From Jiella sonneratiae (GTDB lineage: Bacteria > Pseudomonadota > Alphaproteobacteria > Rhizobiales > Rhizobiaceae), in the NCBI RefSeq assembly GCF_017353515.1, contig NZ_JAFMPY010000001.1, forward strand, positions 1 to 64,000: a DNA stretch of 64,000 nt, read 5' to 3'. A program made the position numbers and the translations under genes. Of the stretch, positions 26,776 through 36,467 are shown one piece after another. Every line of letters begins with the position of its first letter. Positions within the stretch are counted from its first letter, which is position 1. Under the pieces are notes generated by a model. The model was not told the origin of the DNA, did not search any database, and saw only the letters and a program-made list of their open reading frames with translations.

Positions 26776-27552
26776 ATGGCCCCAAGACGCCCCGCTCGCG
26801 CCACGCTCGCGGCCCTGATGATCACCGGGGCCCTCGCCGCCCCTGCCGCGGCGGCGGACGCGACGAGCTTCGACGCAGGCCAGACGAAGGAGATCGAGAC
26901 GATCGTCCGGAACTATCTGGTCTCGCACCCCGAGGTCCTGGTCGAGGCGATCAACGCCCTCGAGGCCAAGCGCACGGCCGAGGCGAGCGCCTCGCAGAAG
27001 AAGGCGATTTCCGAAAACTCCGCCGCGATCTTCGCGACGCCCGAAGGCACGGCCCTCGGCAACCCGTCGGGCGACGTCACCGTCGTCGAGTTCTTCGACT
27101 ACAATTGCGGCTACTGCAAGCATGCGCTGTCGGACATGGACGCGCTGCTGAAGGACGATCCGAAGCTGCGATTCGTCCTCAAGGAGATCCCGGTGCTAGG
27201 GCCGCAATCGATCGAGGCGTCGCGGGTCAGCCTCGCCTTCCGCCAGCTGAAGCCTGAGGCCTATGCGGAGTTTCATCGCAAGCTCCTCGCCTCGCGCGGC
27301 GTTGCCGACGAGAAGCGGGCACTCGCCGTCGCGGCGGAATTCGGCGTCGACGGCGAAGCGCTCGAAGCGGCGATGGCCTCGCCGCAGATCGAGGCGGACA
27401 TCGCCCGGGACAAGCAGGTCGCCGAGGCCCTCGGCGTCAACGGCACGCCGAGCTACGTCATCAAGGACGAGGTGCTGCCGGGCGCCGTCGGGCTCGACAA
27501 TCTGAAGACCGCCATCGCCAACGTCCGGTCCTGCGGCAGCGCCTCCTGCTGA
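26776..27552 (+). CDS. DsbA family thiol:disulfide protein (periplasmic thioredoxin fold)
   Basis: The 258-aa protein has a signal peptide (LAALMITGALAAPAAAA) and an N-terminal helical extension (ETIVRNYLVSHPEVLVEAI) typical of DsbA/ScsC-like proteins. The active site is CGYC at 111-114 and the cis-proline loop is NGTPSYV. A second pair of cysteines sits at the extreme C-terminus (SCGSASC). It probably introduces or shuffles disulfides in exported proteins. I use the ATG at 26776; an in-frame start about 100 bp earlier would place a charged segment before the signal peptide. Confidence 0.88.
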   Translation: MAPRRPARATLAALMITGALAAPAAAADATSFDAGQTKEIETIVRNYLVSHPEVLVEAINALEAKRTAEASASQKKAISENSAAIFATPEGTALGNPSGDVTVVEFFDYNCGYCKHALSDMDALLKDDPKLRFVLKEIPVLGPQSIEASRVSLAFRQLKPEAYAEFHRKLLASRGVADEKRALAVAAEFGVDGEALEAAMASPQIEADIARDKQVAEALGVNGTPSYVIKDEVLPGAVGLDNLKTAIANVRSCGSASC

Positions 27553-27901
27553 CGGGCGTATTTCCGCGTCCCGGACGCCGTTGGCGAGATTTAGCGCTTT
27601 GCGAATAGAGCGTGACGCCTTATACGGCGTCGTCAACATCGACGGCCGCATGCCGGGATGTCCCGCAGCGTGAGCGCAGAGCCAACATGCCGATCGCTGC
27701 CGACAGCACGTCCTTTCTGCTGCAACCGGGGCATTCGCCATCGCCGTCGCATAGTGGCGGCGGGCCGGATCGGATGTGCGTGCCCGTGCGTCGAGAGACT
27801 GAACACCGCGGGAGAGCGCCGGTTTCGTGCCGATCGCCGCGCGGCGGCCCTGAAAGACGCCGCGCAGCTCCCCGCGAATCCGCAACGGTGCAAGGAATCC
27901 C
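27553..27901 (+). other. accB leader region with a GC-rich hairpin
   Basis: This 349-bp gap lies where many Hyphomicrobiales carry aroQ between dsbA-like and accB, but no AroQ-like frame is present. A perfect hairpin (GCGCGGCG, 27839-27846, with CGCCGCGC, 27858-27865, loop GCCCTGAAAGA) is enclosed by outer arms CGCGGG (27807-27812) and CCCGCG (27871-27876). It ends 25 bases before the accB start, so it lies in the accB leader and may influence translation. No known riboswitch consensus is complete here. Confidence 0.45.
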
Positions 27902-28381
27902 ATGCCCAAGGAAGACATGACGGTCGATCCGCGTTTCGTGCGTGAAATCGCGGCGATCCTGAAAGAGACCGACCTGACCGAGATCGAGGTCGAGAACGGC
28001 TCGATGAAGGTCCGAGTGACGCGCAAGGTCGAACAGGCGCCGCAGCCGGCGCCGGTCTACTACCAGCAGCAGGGCCCGGTGGCCCATGCGGCGCCGGGCG
28101 CCGCCGCGACCCCCGCCCCGGCGACGGCTGCGGCGAGCGGTCCGGAGCCCGGCAGCGTGCCGTCGCCGATGGTCGGCACCGTCTATCTCGCCGCCGCCCC
28201 CGGCGCCAAGCCCTTCATCGAGATCGGCCAGAGCGTCGCCGAAGGCGAGACGCTTTTGATCATCGAGGCGATGAAGACGATGAACCAGATCCCGGCCCCG
28301 CGCGCCGGCAAGGTCACCAAGATCCTGGTCGAGAACGCCCAACCGGTCGAGTACGGCGAAGCCCTCGTCGTCATCGCGTAA
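27902..28381 (+). CDS. accB: Biotin carboxyl carrier protein of acetyl-CoA carboxylase
   Basis: AccB carries the biotin that AccC carboxylates, providing malonyl-CoA for fatty acid synthesis. The 159-aa protein has a dimerisation-type N-terminus ([19 protein letters not shown]), an Ala/Pro-rich linker and the biotinyl domain with EAMKTMN, the biotin being attached to K125. The accC gene follows 13 bp after the stop, so the two form an operon. Confidence 0.97.
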   Translation: MPKEDMTVDPRFVREIAAILKETDLTEIEVENGSMKVRVTRKVEQAPQPAPVYYQQQGPVAHAAPGAAATPAPATAAASGPEPGSVPSPMVGTVYLAAAPGAKPFIEIGQSVAEGETLLIIEAMKTMNQIPAPRAGKVTKILVENAQPVEYGEALVVIA

Positions 28382-28394
28382 AGAGGCGGGCTTC

Positions 28395-29741
28395 ATGGTC
28401 AAGAAGGTCCTCATCGCCAATCGCGGCGAGATCGCGCTGCGGGTGCTGCGCGCCTGCAAGGAACTCGGCATCTCCACCGTCGCGGTCCATTCCACCGCCG
28501 ACAATGCGGCGATGCACGTGCGCCTCGCCGACGAGAGCGTCTGCATCGGCCCGCCGCCCTCGCGCGAGAGCTATCTCAACATTCCCTCGATCGTCGCGGC
28601 CTGCGAGATCTCCGGTGCCGACGCGGTCCATCCGGGCTACGGCTTCCTGTCGGAGAACGCCCGCTTCGCCGAGATCCTCGACGCTCACGGCATCACCTTC
28701 ATCGGTCCGCGGGCCGAGCACATCCGGGTGATGGGCGACAAGATCGAGGCCAAGCGGACGGCGAAACGGCTCGGCATCCCGGTGGTCCCCGGTTCGGCCG
28801 GCGCGGTGACGGACGACGGCGAGGCGCTGAAGATCGCCGACGAGATCGGCTTTCCGGTTCTCGTCAAGGCGTCCGCCGGCGGCGGCGGCCGCGGCATGAA
28901 GGTGGCGCGGTCGCGGGACGACCTCTCCGTCGCGCTGCAGACCGCCCGGGCCGAGGCGGGCGCCGCCTTCGGCGACGACGCGGTCTATATCGAGAAATAT
29001 CTCGAAAAGCCGCGGCACATCGAGGTCCAGGTGTTCGGCGACGGCGAGGGCAACGCCATCCATCTCGGCGAACGCGACTGTTCGCTGCAGCGCCGGCACC
29101 AGAAGGTCTGGGAGGAGGCGAACTCCCCGGCGCTCTCGCAGGAGCAGCGCGACCGCATCGGCAGGATCTGCGCCGAAGCCATGTCGGACCTGCGCTATCG
29201 CGGCGCCGGCACGATCGAGTTTCTCTACGAGAACGGCGAGTTCTACTTCATCGAAATGAACACCCGCCTGCAGGTCGAGCACCCGGTGACCGAGGCGATC
29301 ACCGGCATGGACCTCGTCCACGAGCAGATCCGCGTCGCTAGCGGCGAGGGTCTCTCGGTCACCCAGGACGAGGTCGTCTTCGCCGGCCATGCGATCGAGT
29401 GCCGGATCAACGCCGAGGACGCGCGCACCTTCGCCCCCTCGCCCGGCACGATCACCTACTATCATGCCCCGGGCGGTCTCGGCGTGCGCGTCGATTCCGG
29501 CGTCTATCAGGGCTATGCCATCCCGCCCTTCTACGATAGCCTGATCGGCAAGCTCATCGTGCACGGCCGCAACCGCACCGAATGCATGATGCGTCTGCGG
29601 CGCGCGCTGGACGAGATCGTCGTCGACGGCGTCAAGACGACGCTGCCTCTGTTCCGGGATCTCGTCGACAATGCCGACATCGGCGCCGGCAACTACGACA
29701 TTCACTGGCTGGAGAAGTATCTCGCCGGCGGCAAGGCCTGA
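28395..29741 (+). CDS. accC: Acetyl-CoA carboxylase, biotin carboxylase subunit
   Basis: AccC carboxylates AccB-bound biotin with bicarbonate and ATP. It has the ATP-grasp architecture: [14 protein letters not shown] at the N-terminus, the glycine-rich [13 protein letters not shown] loop, HIEVQVFGD, and the catalytic [14 protein letters not shown] segment. The length of 448 aa is standard. It is co-transcribed with accB and lies 120 bp upstream of aat, a conserved association in this order. Confidence 0.98.
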   Translation: MVKKVLIANRGEIALRVLRACKELGISTVAVHSTADNAAMHVRLADESVCIGPPPSRESYLNIPSIVAACEISGADAVHPGYGFLSENARFAEILDAHGITFIGPRAEHIRVMGDKIEAKRTAKRLGIPVVPGSAGAVTDDGEALKIADEIGFPVLVKASAGGGGRGMKVARSRDDLSVALQTARAEAGAAFGDDAVYIEKYLEKPRHIEVQVFGDGEGNAIHLGERDCSLQRRHQKVWEEANSPALSQEQRDRIGRICAEAMSDLRYRGAGTIEFLYENGEFYFIEMNTRLQVEHPVTEAITGMDLVHEQIRVASGEGLSVTQDEVVFAGHAIECRINAEDARTFAPSPGTITYYHAPGGLGVRVDSGVYQGYAIPPFYDSLIGKLIVHGRNRTECMMRLRRALDEIVVDGVKTTLPLFRDLVDNADIGAGNYDIHWLEKYLAGGKA

Positions 29742-29860
29742 CTGCCGCCGCTGCGATTCCGGCCGCCCGGCGGCCGGCGTGACGTCGCGGGGATTGCGCC
29801 GATCGTCTCCCCGCGGGGGCGACCGGTGCGGCACCCGTCGGCCGGGACGCTGAGGCGAAG

Positions 29861-30529
29861 ATGGCGGGACGCGGCGCAAGGACCCCCGGAATCACGCCGG
29901 AGCTTCTCCTCAAGGCCTATGCCGCGGGCATCTTCCCGATGGCGGAAGCCGCCGACGACCCGCAGATCTTCTGGGTGGATCCGACCGAGCGGGGCATCCT
30001 GCCGCTCGACGGTCTGCACCTGCCACGCAGCCTGAAGAAGGCGATCCGCAGGCAGCGTTTTTCGGTGACGGTCGACAGCGCCTTCGTCGCCGTCGTCGAC
30101 GGCTGCGCCGAGCCTGCTCCGGGGCGCGAGAAGACCTGGATCAACCGGCAGATCCGCGACCTCTATCTCGCGCTGCATCGGGAAGGCTTCGCGCATTCCG
30201 TCGAATGCTGGGAAGACGGGCGCCTCGTCGGGGGCCTCTACGGCGTCTCGATCAACGGCGCCTTCTTCGGCGAGAGCATGTTCTCGCGGGCGACCGACGC
30301 CTCGAAGGTCGCCCTCGCCTTCCTGTGCGAACGGCTGGTGCGTGGCGGCTACCTGCTCCTCGACACGCAGTTCCTCACCGCCCATCTCGAGCGCTTCGGC
30401 GCGGTGGAAATCGACCGCGACGCCTATCAGGCGATGCTGCAGGACGCGCTGTCGGTCGGCGCCACCTTCTATCCGGCCGGGGCGGGAACGTCCGATTCGG
30501 TTTTGCAGCTCTTCAGCCAGACGTCGTAG
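29861..30529 (+). CDS. aat: Leucyl/phenylalanyl-tRNA-protein transferase
   Basis: Aat adds Leu or Phe to proteins with N-terminal Arg or Lys, creating ClpS/ClpAP degradation signals. The 222-aa protein has the family motifs [46 protein letters not shown] and [16 protein letters not shown]. Its 3' end overlaps, on the opposite strand, the last 61 bases of the DUF2155 gene. The overlap covers only the weakly conserved C-terminal tail of each protein. Confidence 0.95.
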   Translation: MAGRGARTPGITPELLLKAYAAGIFPMAEAADDPQIFWVDPTERGILPLDGLHLPRSLKKAIRRQRFSVTVDSAFVAVVDGCAEPAPGREKTWINRQIRDLYLALHREGFAHSVECWEDGRLVGGLYGVSINGAFFGESMFSRATDASKVALAFLCERLVRGGYLLLDTQFLTAHLERFGAVEIDRDAYQAMLQDALSVGATFYPAGAGTSDSVLQLFSQTS

Positions 30530-30954
30530 ACCGGATGCTCGACGGCGTTGAGGCCGGGCGAATCGGCGAACATCCAGCCGGAGAAGATCCGCTGGATCTT
30601 GCGGTCGAGGGTGATCTCGTCGACCTGGACGAAGGCGTCGGTCTTCTCCGCCTCGCCCTCCGCACTGGTGAGGCACACCCGCGGCGTCACCTGCAGGGCG
30701 CCGAACTGCACGGTCTCGTCGATATAGACGTCGAAGGTGGTGATCCGGCCGGTGATCTTGTCGAGGCCGGAAAAAACCGCGACGGGATTCTTGATGCGCG
30801 CCTTCGGCTTGGCGAATTCCGCCGGCGGGCTGTCGTCCTCGGCCTGGGCATTGGCCGGGGAAACGCCCGGCAGGACAAGCGCCGCCAGGATGGCGGCCAG
30901 GGCGTGTGCCATGAACATCCGGGAAAGTCTCGGGCGGGCTGGGATCTGGATCAT
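30469..30954 (-). CDS. DUF2155 exported protein
   Basis: This protein of about 161 aa has a signal peptide ([22 protein letters not shown]); an internal ATG 12 codons in (30918) is an alternative start. The conserved core is the DUF2155 pattern: [31 protein letters not shown] and the near-C-terminal [20 protein letters not shown], ending with a conserved WLKSCK. The function is unknown. In Hyphomicrobiales it regularly lies beside the NDUFA12-type gene and aat, as here. The antisense overlap with aat is 61 bp. Confidence 0.9.
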   Translation of the reverse strand: MIQIPARPRLSRMFMAHALAAILAALVLPGVSPANAQAEDDSPPAEFAKPKARIKNPVAVFSGLDKITGRITTFDVYIDETVQFGALQVTPRVCLTSAEGEAEKTDAFVQVDEITLDRKIQRIFSGWMFADSPGLNAVEHPVYDVWLKSCKTESDVPAPAG

Positions 30955-31188
30955 GCTCGAATCGAAAGCCGGAAGGTCGCGTTGGCGGGGATGAGCCCGG
31001 CCTGCGGCGTCGGGGCGACGGGCTCAAGGTCGGCAGTCCCGCGCCTGCCCGCACCCGCCCGACTGTGCTCTAGGCCGAGAGGCGACCGTCGAGGGTCGGG
31101 AGCCTGCCGCCGCGCGCCGGAGAGATCGCCCGGCGAACCGGCATGGAGGCGGTAGTCTTCCCGCCGCCCGATCCCGCCCGGCAGCCGC

Positions 31189-31572
31189 TCACGGGGTCCA
31201 GGCGTCGTATTCGCCGGTGACGCGCGGCCGCTCCATGCCCGGCCGCAGCAGCGAGCCGGACGGGCGATAGGCCTTGGCCGTGCCGGTATGGTTCGGCTCG
31301 AAGGCCTTCTGCCATTCCCGCGGTTCGTAGGTCTCCTCGCTCGGCGCGGCGTCCACCCGGTGGTGCATCCAGCCGTGCCAGCCGCTCGGGATCCGGGAAG
31401 CCTCGGCCGGGCCGTTGTAGATCACCCAGCGGCGCGAGCCGTCGGCATTGGTGTAGTAGACGTTGCCGAACTCGTCCTCGCCGACCTTCTTGCCGAAGCG
31501 CCAGGTGTGGAAGCGGGTGCCGACCGTCTGGCCCTGCCACCAGGTGAAGATCTCTAGAAGCCATTCCTTCAT
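31189..31572 (-). CDS. NADH:ubiquinone oxidoreductase NDUFA12-type accessory subunit
   Basis: This 127-aa protein resembles the 17.2-kDa supernumerary subunit of complex I (NDUFA12/B17.2), which is shared by alphaproteobacteria and mitochondria and sits at the peripheral arm. Recognisable parts are VGTRFHTWRFGKKVGEDEFGN, VYYTNADGSRRWVIYNGPAE and GWHGWMHHRVDAAP. It is encoded far from the main nuo operon, as usual. About 230 bp of non-coding DNA separates it from the DUF2155 gene. Confidence 0.93.
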   Translation of the reverse strand: MKEWLLEIFTWWQGQTVGTRFHTWRFGKKVGEDEFGNVYYTNADGSRRWVIYNGPAEASRIPSGWHGWMHHRVDAAPSEETYEPREWQKAFEPNHTGTAKAYRPSGSLLRPGMERPRVTGEYDAWTP

Positions 31573-31661
31573 GGGGATTCCGATCCGTCGAAGTTCGGCC
31601 CCTTATGCGGCGGGTGGCACCAAATGTCCACCCGATCGGGCGGCGGGCCCGGCCTCGCCGG

Positions 31662-32132
31662 TCAGTCCGCCTCCCGCCGGCCCGGCTCGCCGGTGATCGT
31701 CGCGGCCTTGCCCTGCTGCTCGCGCCTGTCGACGAAATGCACCATGACGAGCAGCAGGCCGAGCGCCACCATCACACCGGCAAGGCCGGCGAGGAAGGCG
31801 CCGGAGGTGTTGTTCACCTCGAGCAGGATCAGCTTGCGCACCACGGCGAGGACGCCGATGACGATCACCGTCTTCACCTGTGCGAGACGGTGGTCGCCGA
31901 TCGCCATCTGATGGATCGAATGGGCGAGTTCCAGCGCGATGACGACCGCCAGGACCCGGTCGAACAGGGTCTGGAAGGCGTCGTATTCCAGCGGATGGCC
32001 GAGATCGAAGAGTGCGAGGCCGGTCGCCCGCAGAAAGCTCCAAAGCGACAGGAGGACGACTCCGACCATGCCGACGAGCAGCATGTGGGCGACGATGCGC
32101 TCGAAGCGGAAGTAAAGTTTGACCAGATGCAT
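31662..32132 (-). CDS. PsiE-like phosphate-starvation-inducible membrane protein
   Basis: The 156-aa protein has four predicted transmembrane helices, among them HMLLVGMVGVVLLSLWSFL, LFDRVLAVVIALELAHSI and AFLAGLAGVMVALGLLLVMV. The conserved ELAHSIHQMAIGDHRLAQVKTVIVIGVLAVVRKLI segment is typical of PsiE. The family is named for induction by phosphate starvation in E. coli but its biochemical role is unknown. I start it at the ATG giving MHLVKLYFRFE. No phosphate regulon genes are adjacent. Confidence 0.8.
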   Translation of the reverse strand: MHLVKLYFRFERIVAHMLLVGMVGVVLLSLWSFLRATGLALFDLGHPLEYDAFQTLFDRVLAVVIALELAHSIHQMAIGDHRLAQVKTVIVIGVLAVVRKLILLEVNNTSGAFLAGLAGVMVALGLLLVMVHFVDRREQQGKAATITGEPGRREAD

Positions 32133-32343
32133 GGTCGCGCTCCCCCGGGGGGCCGCATGGTGCGGGCGGTCCTCGCGAAGGGCAGTTGGCGCCTTGCGGC
32201 GAAACGTCCATCCTGCAGCGCAAACCGGCGGCGTACGCGAAGGATTGGTGTCGGCCGCCTCGGGCGCCTCAGGCGCTTCGAAAAGGCCTCCGCGATTGAC
32301 GGACGTCGCGCCGGCGCGGCCTTCGGGGCGTAAAGAGCCCGTC

Positions 32344-32847
32344 TCAGCCGGGCAGCGGCTTTTCGTAGACCGCGGCGGGAATGCCGCTGTCGTCCTTGCC
32401 GCAATTGTCGGTGCGGCCGATCTCGGCAAAACCGTGCTTTTCGTAGAAGCGCAGCGCCTTCTCGTTCGCCGTCTCGACCTCGATGCGCATCGTCGACGCA
32501 TCCGGGAAGGCGTCGACGATCTCCTGCAGGAGATCGCTGCCGATCCCCTGCCCCTGGCATTCCGGGCGGACGTAGAGCTGATGCAGCATCACCAGCTTCT
32601 TCTGCGGATCGGAGGAGGCGGCGAAGGCCATGCCGCCGATGGTCTCGCCGTCGTCGGCGACGATGAACTCCGATTCCGGCCGGGTCAGCCGCAGCTCCAG
32701 CGCCGCGACCGAGTGCCAGGAGGCGGTGATTTCCGCCACCTTCCGAGGCCCGTAGATGCCGTCATAGGTGTCGTGCCAGGTCTCGCGGAGGAGGATCGAG
32801 ATCGCCTCGAGATCGTTGCGGCCCGCCGTTCGCACGAAGAAGGTCAT
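32344..32847 (-). CDS. GNAT family N-acetyltransferase
   Basis: The 167-aa protein shows the acetyl-CoA-binding motif QLYVRPECQGQGIGSDLL (R/Q-x-x-G-x-G/A type) and the downstream ALRFYEKHGFAEIGR of the GNAT fold. The acceptor is unknown. Start is taken at the ATG giving MTFFVRTAG; a GTG two codons earlier is equally possible. It lies 33 bp downstream of a secreted-protein gene on the same strand. Confidence 0.88.
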   Translation of the reverse strand: MTFFVRTAGRNDLEAISILLRETWHDTYDGIYGPRKVAEITASWHSVAALELRLTRPESEFIVADDGETIGGMAFAASSDPQKKLVMLHQLYVRPECQGQGIGSDLLQEIVDAFPDASTMRIEVETANEKALRFYEKHGFAEIGRTDNCGKDDSGIPAAVYEKPLPG

Positions 32848-32880
32848 TCTCACCCGGTTCCGTTTCTTCCCGCCCGCCCC

Positions 32881-33765
32881 TCAGTCGCGGCAGTCGAACA
32901 CCGCCTTCAGCGCCGCATTGCTGCCGGCGAGCGAAAAGCTCTCGACATGGTCCTGTCCGTCGACGACATAGGCGTAGTGGACGACATTGGAATTCATGAC
33001 GCTGTCGGCGCTGCCCGGTTCGTCGTTGGTCTCGAACAGCATCCGCCAGTCGAAGCCCTCCGGATCGCGGTCCACCGTCATGGCCGTCTGATAATGCACC
33101 GGGCGCGGATCGTTGTCGAACCACCAGGCGACGGCGAGCGGCGCGGGCGAGGCGGCCGTTGCGTAGCCGCTGAAGCCGTATGCGGTGTTCTCGAGGTTCG
33201 AAACGACGCGCAGGCCCTCTTCGCTGCCGGTCATCTTGATGGCGGAACAATGATCGAGCTTCCGCCCGGCAGGATCGAAGGTGTAGCGGGCCACCTCCCA
33301 TTCGCCGAGCCTGGCATAGGGAAACCTGTAGCGCTCGCCCACCCTTTCGCCCGCCTGGCGGACAGGCGTCGCTCGCACCGGGTCTGCAGCCCGACGACCG
33401 CCCTGTCCCGGACGGGTGCCGAGCGTCCAGGCGCAGATGCGGCCATACTGGTTCTTCCAGCAGGCGCCGTCGCGGTCGACGTCCCCGAGCCGCCACGAGC
33501 CGTTCTTGCCGCGGCCGGTCCGGTTCTCGTAGAAGGCAATGCCGGTCGCGGCGCCCGGATCCACCATCACGCTGCCGGTGAGGCCTGCCCCGGAGATTTC
33601 GAAGGATCCGTCCTTGTCGGTGCCCTTGAAGTCGCAGCGACCGTCGAAGATCGTCTGGCCCTCCGCCTCGACGAGGCACTCGGCCGGACCGGCGCTCGCG
33701 GCAGCCGGCACGAGGAGAGCGGCGCCGCAGAAAAGCGCGAACGAAAGTGACTGCATCGTTTTCAA
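32881..33765 (-). CDS. Secreted protein of unknown function
   Basis: The 294-aa product has a signal peptide (MKTMQSLSFALFCGAALLVPAAASA, cleavage near ASA-GPA) and paired cysteines spread through the chain (ECLVEAEGQTIFDGRCDF, GACWKNQYGRICAW and a C-terminal DCRD), which suggests periplasmic disulfides. No named domain is recognised. A proline- and arginine-rich stretch near residues 118-140 looks like a linker between an N-terminal beta-rich part and a C-terminal part. It is probably co-transcribed with the GNAT gene. Confidence 0.75.
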   Translation of the reverse strand: MKTMQSLSFALFCGAALLVPAAASAGPAECLVEAEGQTIFDGRCDFKGTDKDGSFEISGAGLTGSVMVDPGAATGIAFYENRTGRGKNGSWRLGDVDRDGACWKNQYGRICAWTLGTRPGQGGRRAADPVRATPVRQAGERVGERYRFPYARLGEWEVARYTFDPAGRKLDHCSAIKMTGSEEGLRVVSNLENTAYGFSGYATAASPAPLAVAWWFDNDPRPVHYQTAMTVDRDPEGFDWRMLFETNDEPGSADSVMNSNVVHYAYVVDGQDHVESFSLAGSNAALKAVFDCRD

Positions 33766-34124
33766 GATTTCCCCCTTTGGGCCGAAGCCCGATGCAACGC
33801 CGGCCGATCCCCCGCGCCGCTTCGTCGGTCGCGAAAGACATGACGCAAAGCCCCCGATCGGCCGACCGGATCGGCGGCGCGGGGCCCTGCGTTCATCTGC
33901 CTAACGTAACGTAAGGAAATTGAAAAGAGGGATCGCCGCCCGCCGTCTCACTCCGACATTCGGCATCGTCTCGTGAAGACCGCCCGGCTGCAGCATGATC
34001 CCGAAACGTCCGAACCGGTTTTCGGAAAGGATCATGCGGAAACGGGAAGATGGAGCGGGAGGATGAGCGACGCTCATGTCATCCCGCTCCAGTGCCCTCC
34101 AGTGCCGGAGGAGCCGCGCCGGCG
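33766..34124. other. Intergenic region containing a dispersed palindrome
   Basis: No gene is supported. The region holds copy 2 of the 46-bp palindromic repeat. It separates the 3' end of gatB from the start of the secreted-protein gene. Confidence 0.5.
33992..34037. repeat. Dispersed palindromic repeat, copy 2
   Basis: It runs from AGCATGATCC through CGAACCGGTTTTCGG to GGATCATGC, and is the reverse complement of the 14027-14072 element with a handful of differences. The termini are inverted (GCATGATCC and GGATCATGC), so it can fold into a cruciform or RNA hairpin. Confidence 0.85.
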
Positions 34125-35624
34125 TCATTCGACGCCGAGCTTCTCCTTCACCAGCGCGTTGACCGCCTGGGGGTTGGCCTTGCCGCCGGTCGCCTTCATC
34201 ACCTGGCCGACGAACCAGCCGGCCATCGACGGCTTGGCTTTCGCCTGCTCGACCTTGTCCGGGTTGGCGGCGATGACGTCGTCCACGGCCTTCTCGATGG
34301 CGCCGGTGTCGGTCACCTGCTTCATGCCGCGGGCCTCGACGAGCTGCTTCGGGTCGCCGCCCTCCGCCCAGACGATCTCGAAGAGATCCTTGGCGATCTT
34401 GCCGGAGATCGTGCCCTCGCGGATCAGGTCGAGGATCGCGCCGAGCTGTTCGGCGGAGACCGGCGTCTCGGCGATGTCCTTGCCGGACTTGTTGAGCGCG
34501 CCGAGAAGATCGTTGATCACCCAGTTCGCCGCCTGCTTGGCGTCGCGGCCTTTCGCGACCTTCTCGAAATAGTCGGCGATCGCCTTGTCGGAGACGAGGA
34601 TCGAGGCGTCGTAGGCCGACAGGCCCGCCTCCCCGACGAGCCGCGCCTTCTTGTCGTCCGGCAGCTCCGGCAGCTCCTTCAGGAGCGCGTCGACATAGGC
34701 CTGGTCGAATTCGAGCGGCAGGAGATCGGGATCGGGAAAATAGCGGTAGTCGTGCGCGTCCTCCTTGCTGCGCATCGCCCGGGTCTCGCCCTTCACCGGG
34801 TCGAACAGCCGCGTCTCCTGGTCGATGACGCCGCCGTCCTCGATGATTGCGATCTGGCGGCGCGCCTCCGATTCGATCGCCTGGCCGACGAAGCGGATGG
34901 AATTGACGTTCTTGATCTCGCAGCGCGTGCCGAAGGGCCCGCCCGGCCGGCGCACCGAGACGTTGACGTCGGCGCGCATCGAGCCCTCGTCCATGTTGCC
35001 GTCGCAGGTGCCGAGATAGCGCAGGATGGTGCGCAGCTTGGTGAGATAGGCCTTGGCCTCCTCGGAGGAGCGCATGTCGGGCTTCGAGACGATCTCCATC
35101 AGCGCGACGCCGGAGCGGTTGAGATCGACGAACGACATGGTCGGATGCTGGTCGTGCATCGACTTGCCGGCATCCTGTTCGAGATGCAGGCGCTCGATGC
35201 CGACGGCGATGTCCTCGAATTCGCCCTTCTTGTCCGGGCCGACCGAGACGACCACCGTGCCCTCGCCGACGATCGGGTCCTTGTACTGGGAGATCTGGTA
35301 GCCCTGGGGCAGGTCGGGATAGAAGTAGTTCTTGCGGTCGAAGACCGAGCGGTGATTGATCGCCGCCTTGAGGCCGAGCCCGGTGCGGATCGCCTGCTTG
35401 ACGCATGCCTCGTTGATCACCGGCAACATGCCGGGCATCGCCGCGTCGACCAGGCTGACATGCGAGTTCGGCTCGGCGCCGAAGCCGGTCGAGGCGCCGG
35501 AGAACAGCTTCGCCTCGGACTTCACCTGGGCGTGCACCTCCATGCCGATGATCACCTCCCAGTCGCCGGAGGCGCCGGATATGAAGGACTTCGGGTCTGG
35601 CGTGCGGGTGTCGACGAGGGTCAT
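34125..35624 (-). CDS. gatB: Aspartyl/glutamyl-tRNA amidotransferase subunit B
   Basis: GatB is the kinase/transamidation subunit of GatCAB, converting Glu-tRNA-Gln and Asp-tRNA-Asn to their amidated forms. Family signatures include [40 protein letters not shown] and [13 protein letters not shown], and the C-terminal YqeY-like tail contains [15 protein letters not shown] start at the second ATG, giving [11 protein letters not shown] (499 aa); an ATG three codons earlier exists. gatA and gatC are not adjacent. A 207-bp region separates it from the divergent Uma2 gene. Confidence 0.96.
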   Translation of the reverse strand: MTLVDTRTPDPKSFISGASGDWEVIIGMEVHAQVKSEAKLFSGASTGFGAEPNSHVSLVDAAMPGMLPVINEACVKQAIRTGLGLKAAINHRSVFDRKNYFYPDLPQGYQISQYKDPIVGEGTVVVSVGPDKKGEFEDIAVGIERLHLEQDAGKSMHDQHPTMSFVDLNRSGVALMEIVSKPDMRSSEEAKAYLTKLRTILRYLGTCDGNMDEGSMRADVNVSVRRPGGPFGTRCEIKNVNSIRFVGQAIESEARRQIAIIEDGGVIDQETRLFDPVKGETRAMRSKEDAHDYRYFPDPDLLPLEFDQAYVDALLKELPELPDDKKARLVGEAGLSAYDASILVSDKAIADYFEKVAKGRDAKQAANWVINDLLGALNKSGKDIAETPVSAEQLGAILDLIREGTISGKIAKDLFEIVWAEGGDPKQLVEARGMKQVTDTGAIEKAVDDVIAANPDKVEQAKAKPSMAGWFVGQVMKATGGKANPQAVNALVKEKLGVE

Positions 35625-35831
35625 GGATCGCATCCGGGTGTTCGGTAGGGTCTCGAAGGGTTTGGCTAGAACAAAGGCTGTGGGCGTTCAAGCGCCCCGC
35701 CGCTTCGGCGGGCGATCGCCCGAAGCCCTGCGCGGCCGGTCCGGCTCGCAGACGTGACGCTTCGATCGCCCACGCGCCACCTCAAATATGCTAGTTTAGG
35801 CATCGCCTCACCATCAGCGAGGGACGTCGTG

Positions 35832-36416
35832 ATGAGCTCGCTTGCAGAACAGAGGTCGCGTGGCGACCTTCCGACGAACATGTCGGTCGACGAATTCTTC
35901 GACTGGCTCGAGACCCACGAGGATCGCTATGAGCTCGACGACGGGACGCCGGTCATGATGCCCTTCGTCAAGCGCGCCCATGCGCGTGTCGTGAGCAATT
36001 TCGATCGGTTGTTGCACGCAGCGCTCGATCCTGACGATTACATGGTCACGCAGGGCGACTTCGCGGTCCAGACGGGCCCACGCTCGATCCGCTTCGCCGA
36101 CGTTCTGGTCGAACCCGCGAGCGACGACCTCGACGGGCGGATCGCCAATGCGATCCTCATCGTCGAGGTCCTGTCGGAATCGACGGCGAAGATCGATTTC
36201 GGCGCCAAACGTCTCGAATATCTCGGCCTCGACCATCTTCAGGCCTATGTGATCGCCGCACAGGACGAGGCGCATCTGTGGGTCTGGCAGCGCGCCGGGG
36301 CCGGATGGCCGGAAGCGCCGCAGGAGCTCACCAGTGGCGAAGTCGCCATCGCCGCGCTGGGCGTGACCCTGCCGCTGTCGGAACTCTACCGCGGCGTCCG
36401 GCGGACCGAGCCCTGA
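35832..36416 (+). CDS. Uma2/DUF820 family PD-(D/E)XK-like protein
   Basis: The 194-aa protein has the Uma2 pattern: MSVDEFFDWLETHEDRYELDDG at the N-terminus, PDV-type FADVLVEPAS, ILIVEVLSEST (E of the nuclease-like core) and AKRLEYLGLDHLQAYVIA. Uma2 proteins have a restriction-endonuclease-like fold and an unclear role; many cyanobacterial and alphaproteobacterial genomes have several copies. I start at the ATG giving MSSLAEQRSRGDL. It is isolated between gatB and a secreted-protein gene that converges on it. Confidence 0.85.
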   Translation: MSSLAEQRSRGDLPTNMSVDEFFDWLETHEDRYELDDGTPVMMPFVKRAHARVVSNFDRLLHAALDPDDYMVTQGDFAVQTGPRSIRFADVLVEPASDDLDGRIANAILIVEVLSESTAKIDFGAKRLEYLGLDHLQAYVIAAQDEAHLWVWQRAGAGWPEAPQELTSGEVAIAALGVTLPLSELYRGVRRTEP

Positions 36417-36467
36417 GTCGTCGGCTCTTGTTCGGGCGCGGCCCCGCCGCTGCGGATGCCTCTCCCC

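Noticed and set aside
27801-27900. Possible glycine riboswitch before accB because of CGGGAGAG
   Set aside because: The GGGAGAG-like start is there, but the later conserved glycine riboswitch core and its second aptamer are not; the hairpin is better described as an unassigned leader structure.
34050-35648. A 532-codon plus-strand frame antisense to gatB
   Set aside because: gatB is unambiguous on the minus strand. The antisense frame has no family features and is a GC-bias shadow.
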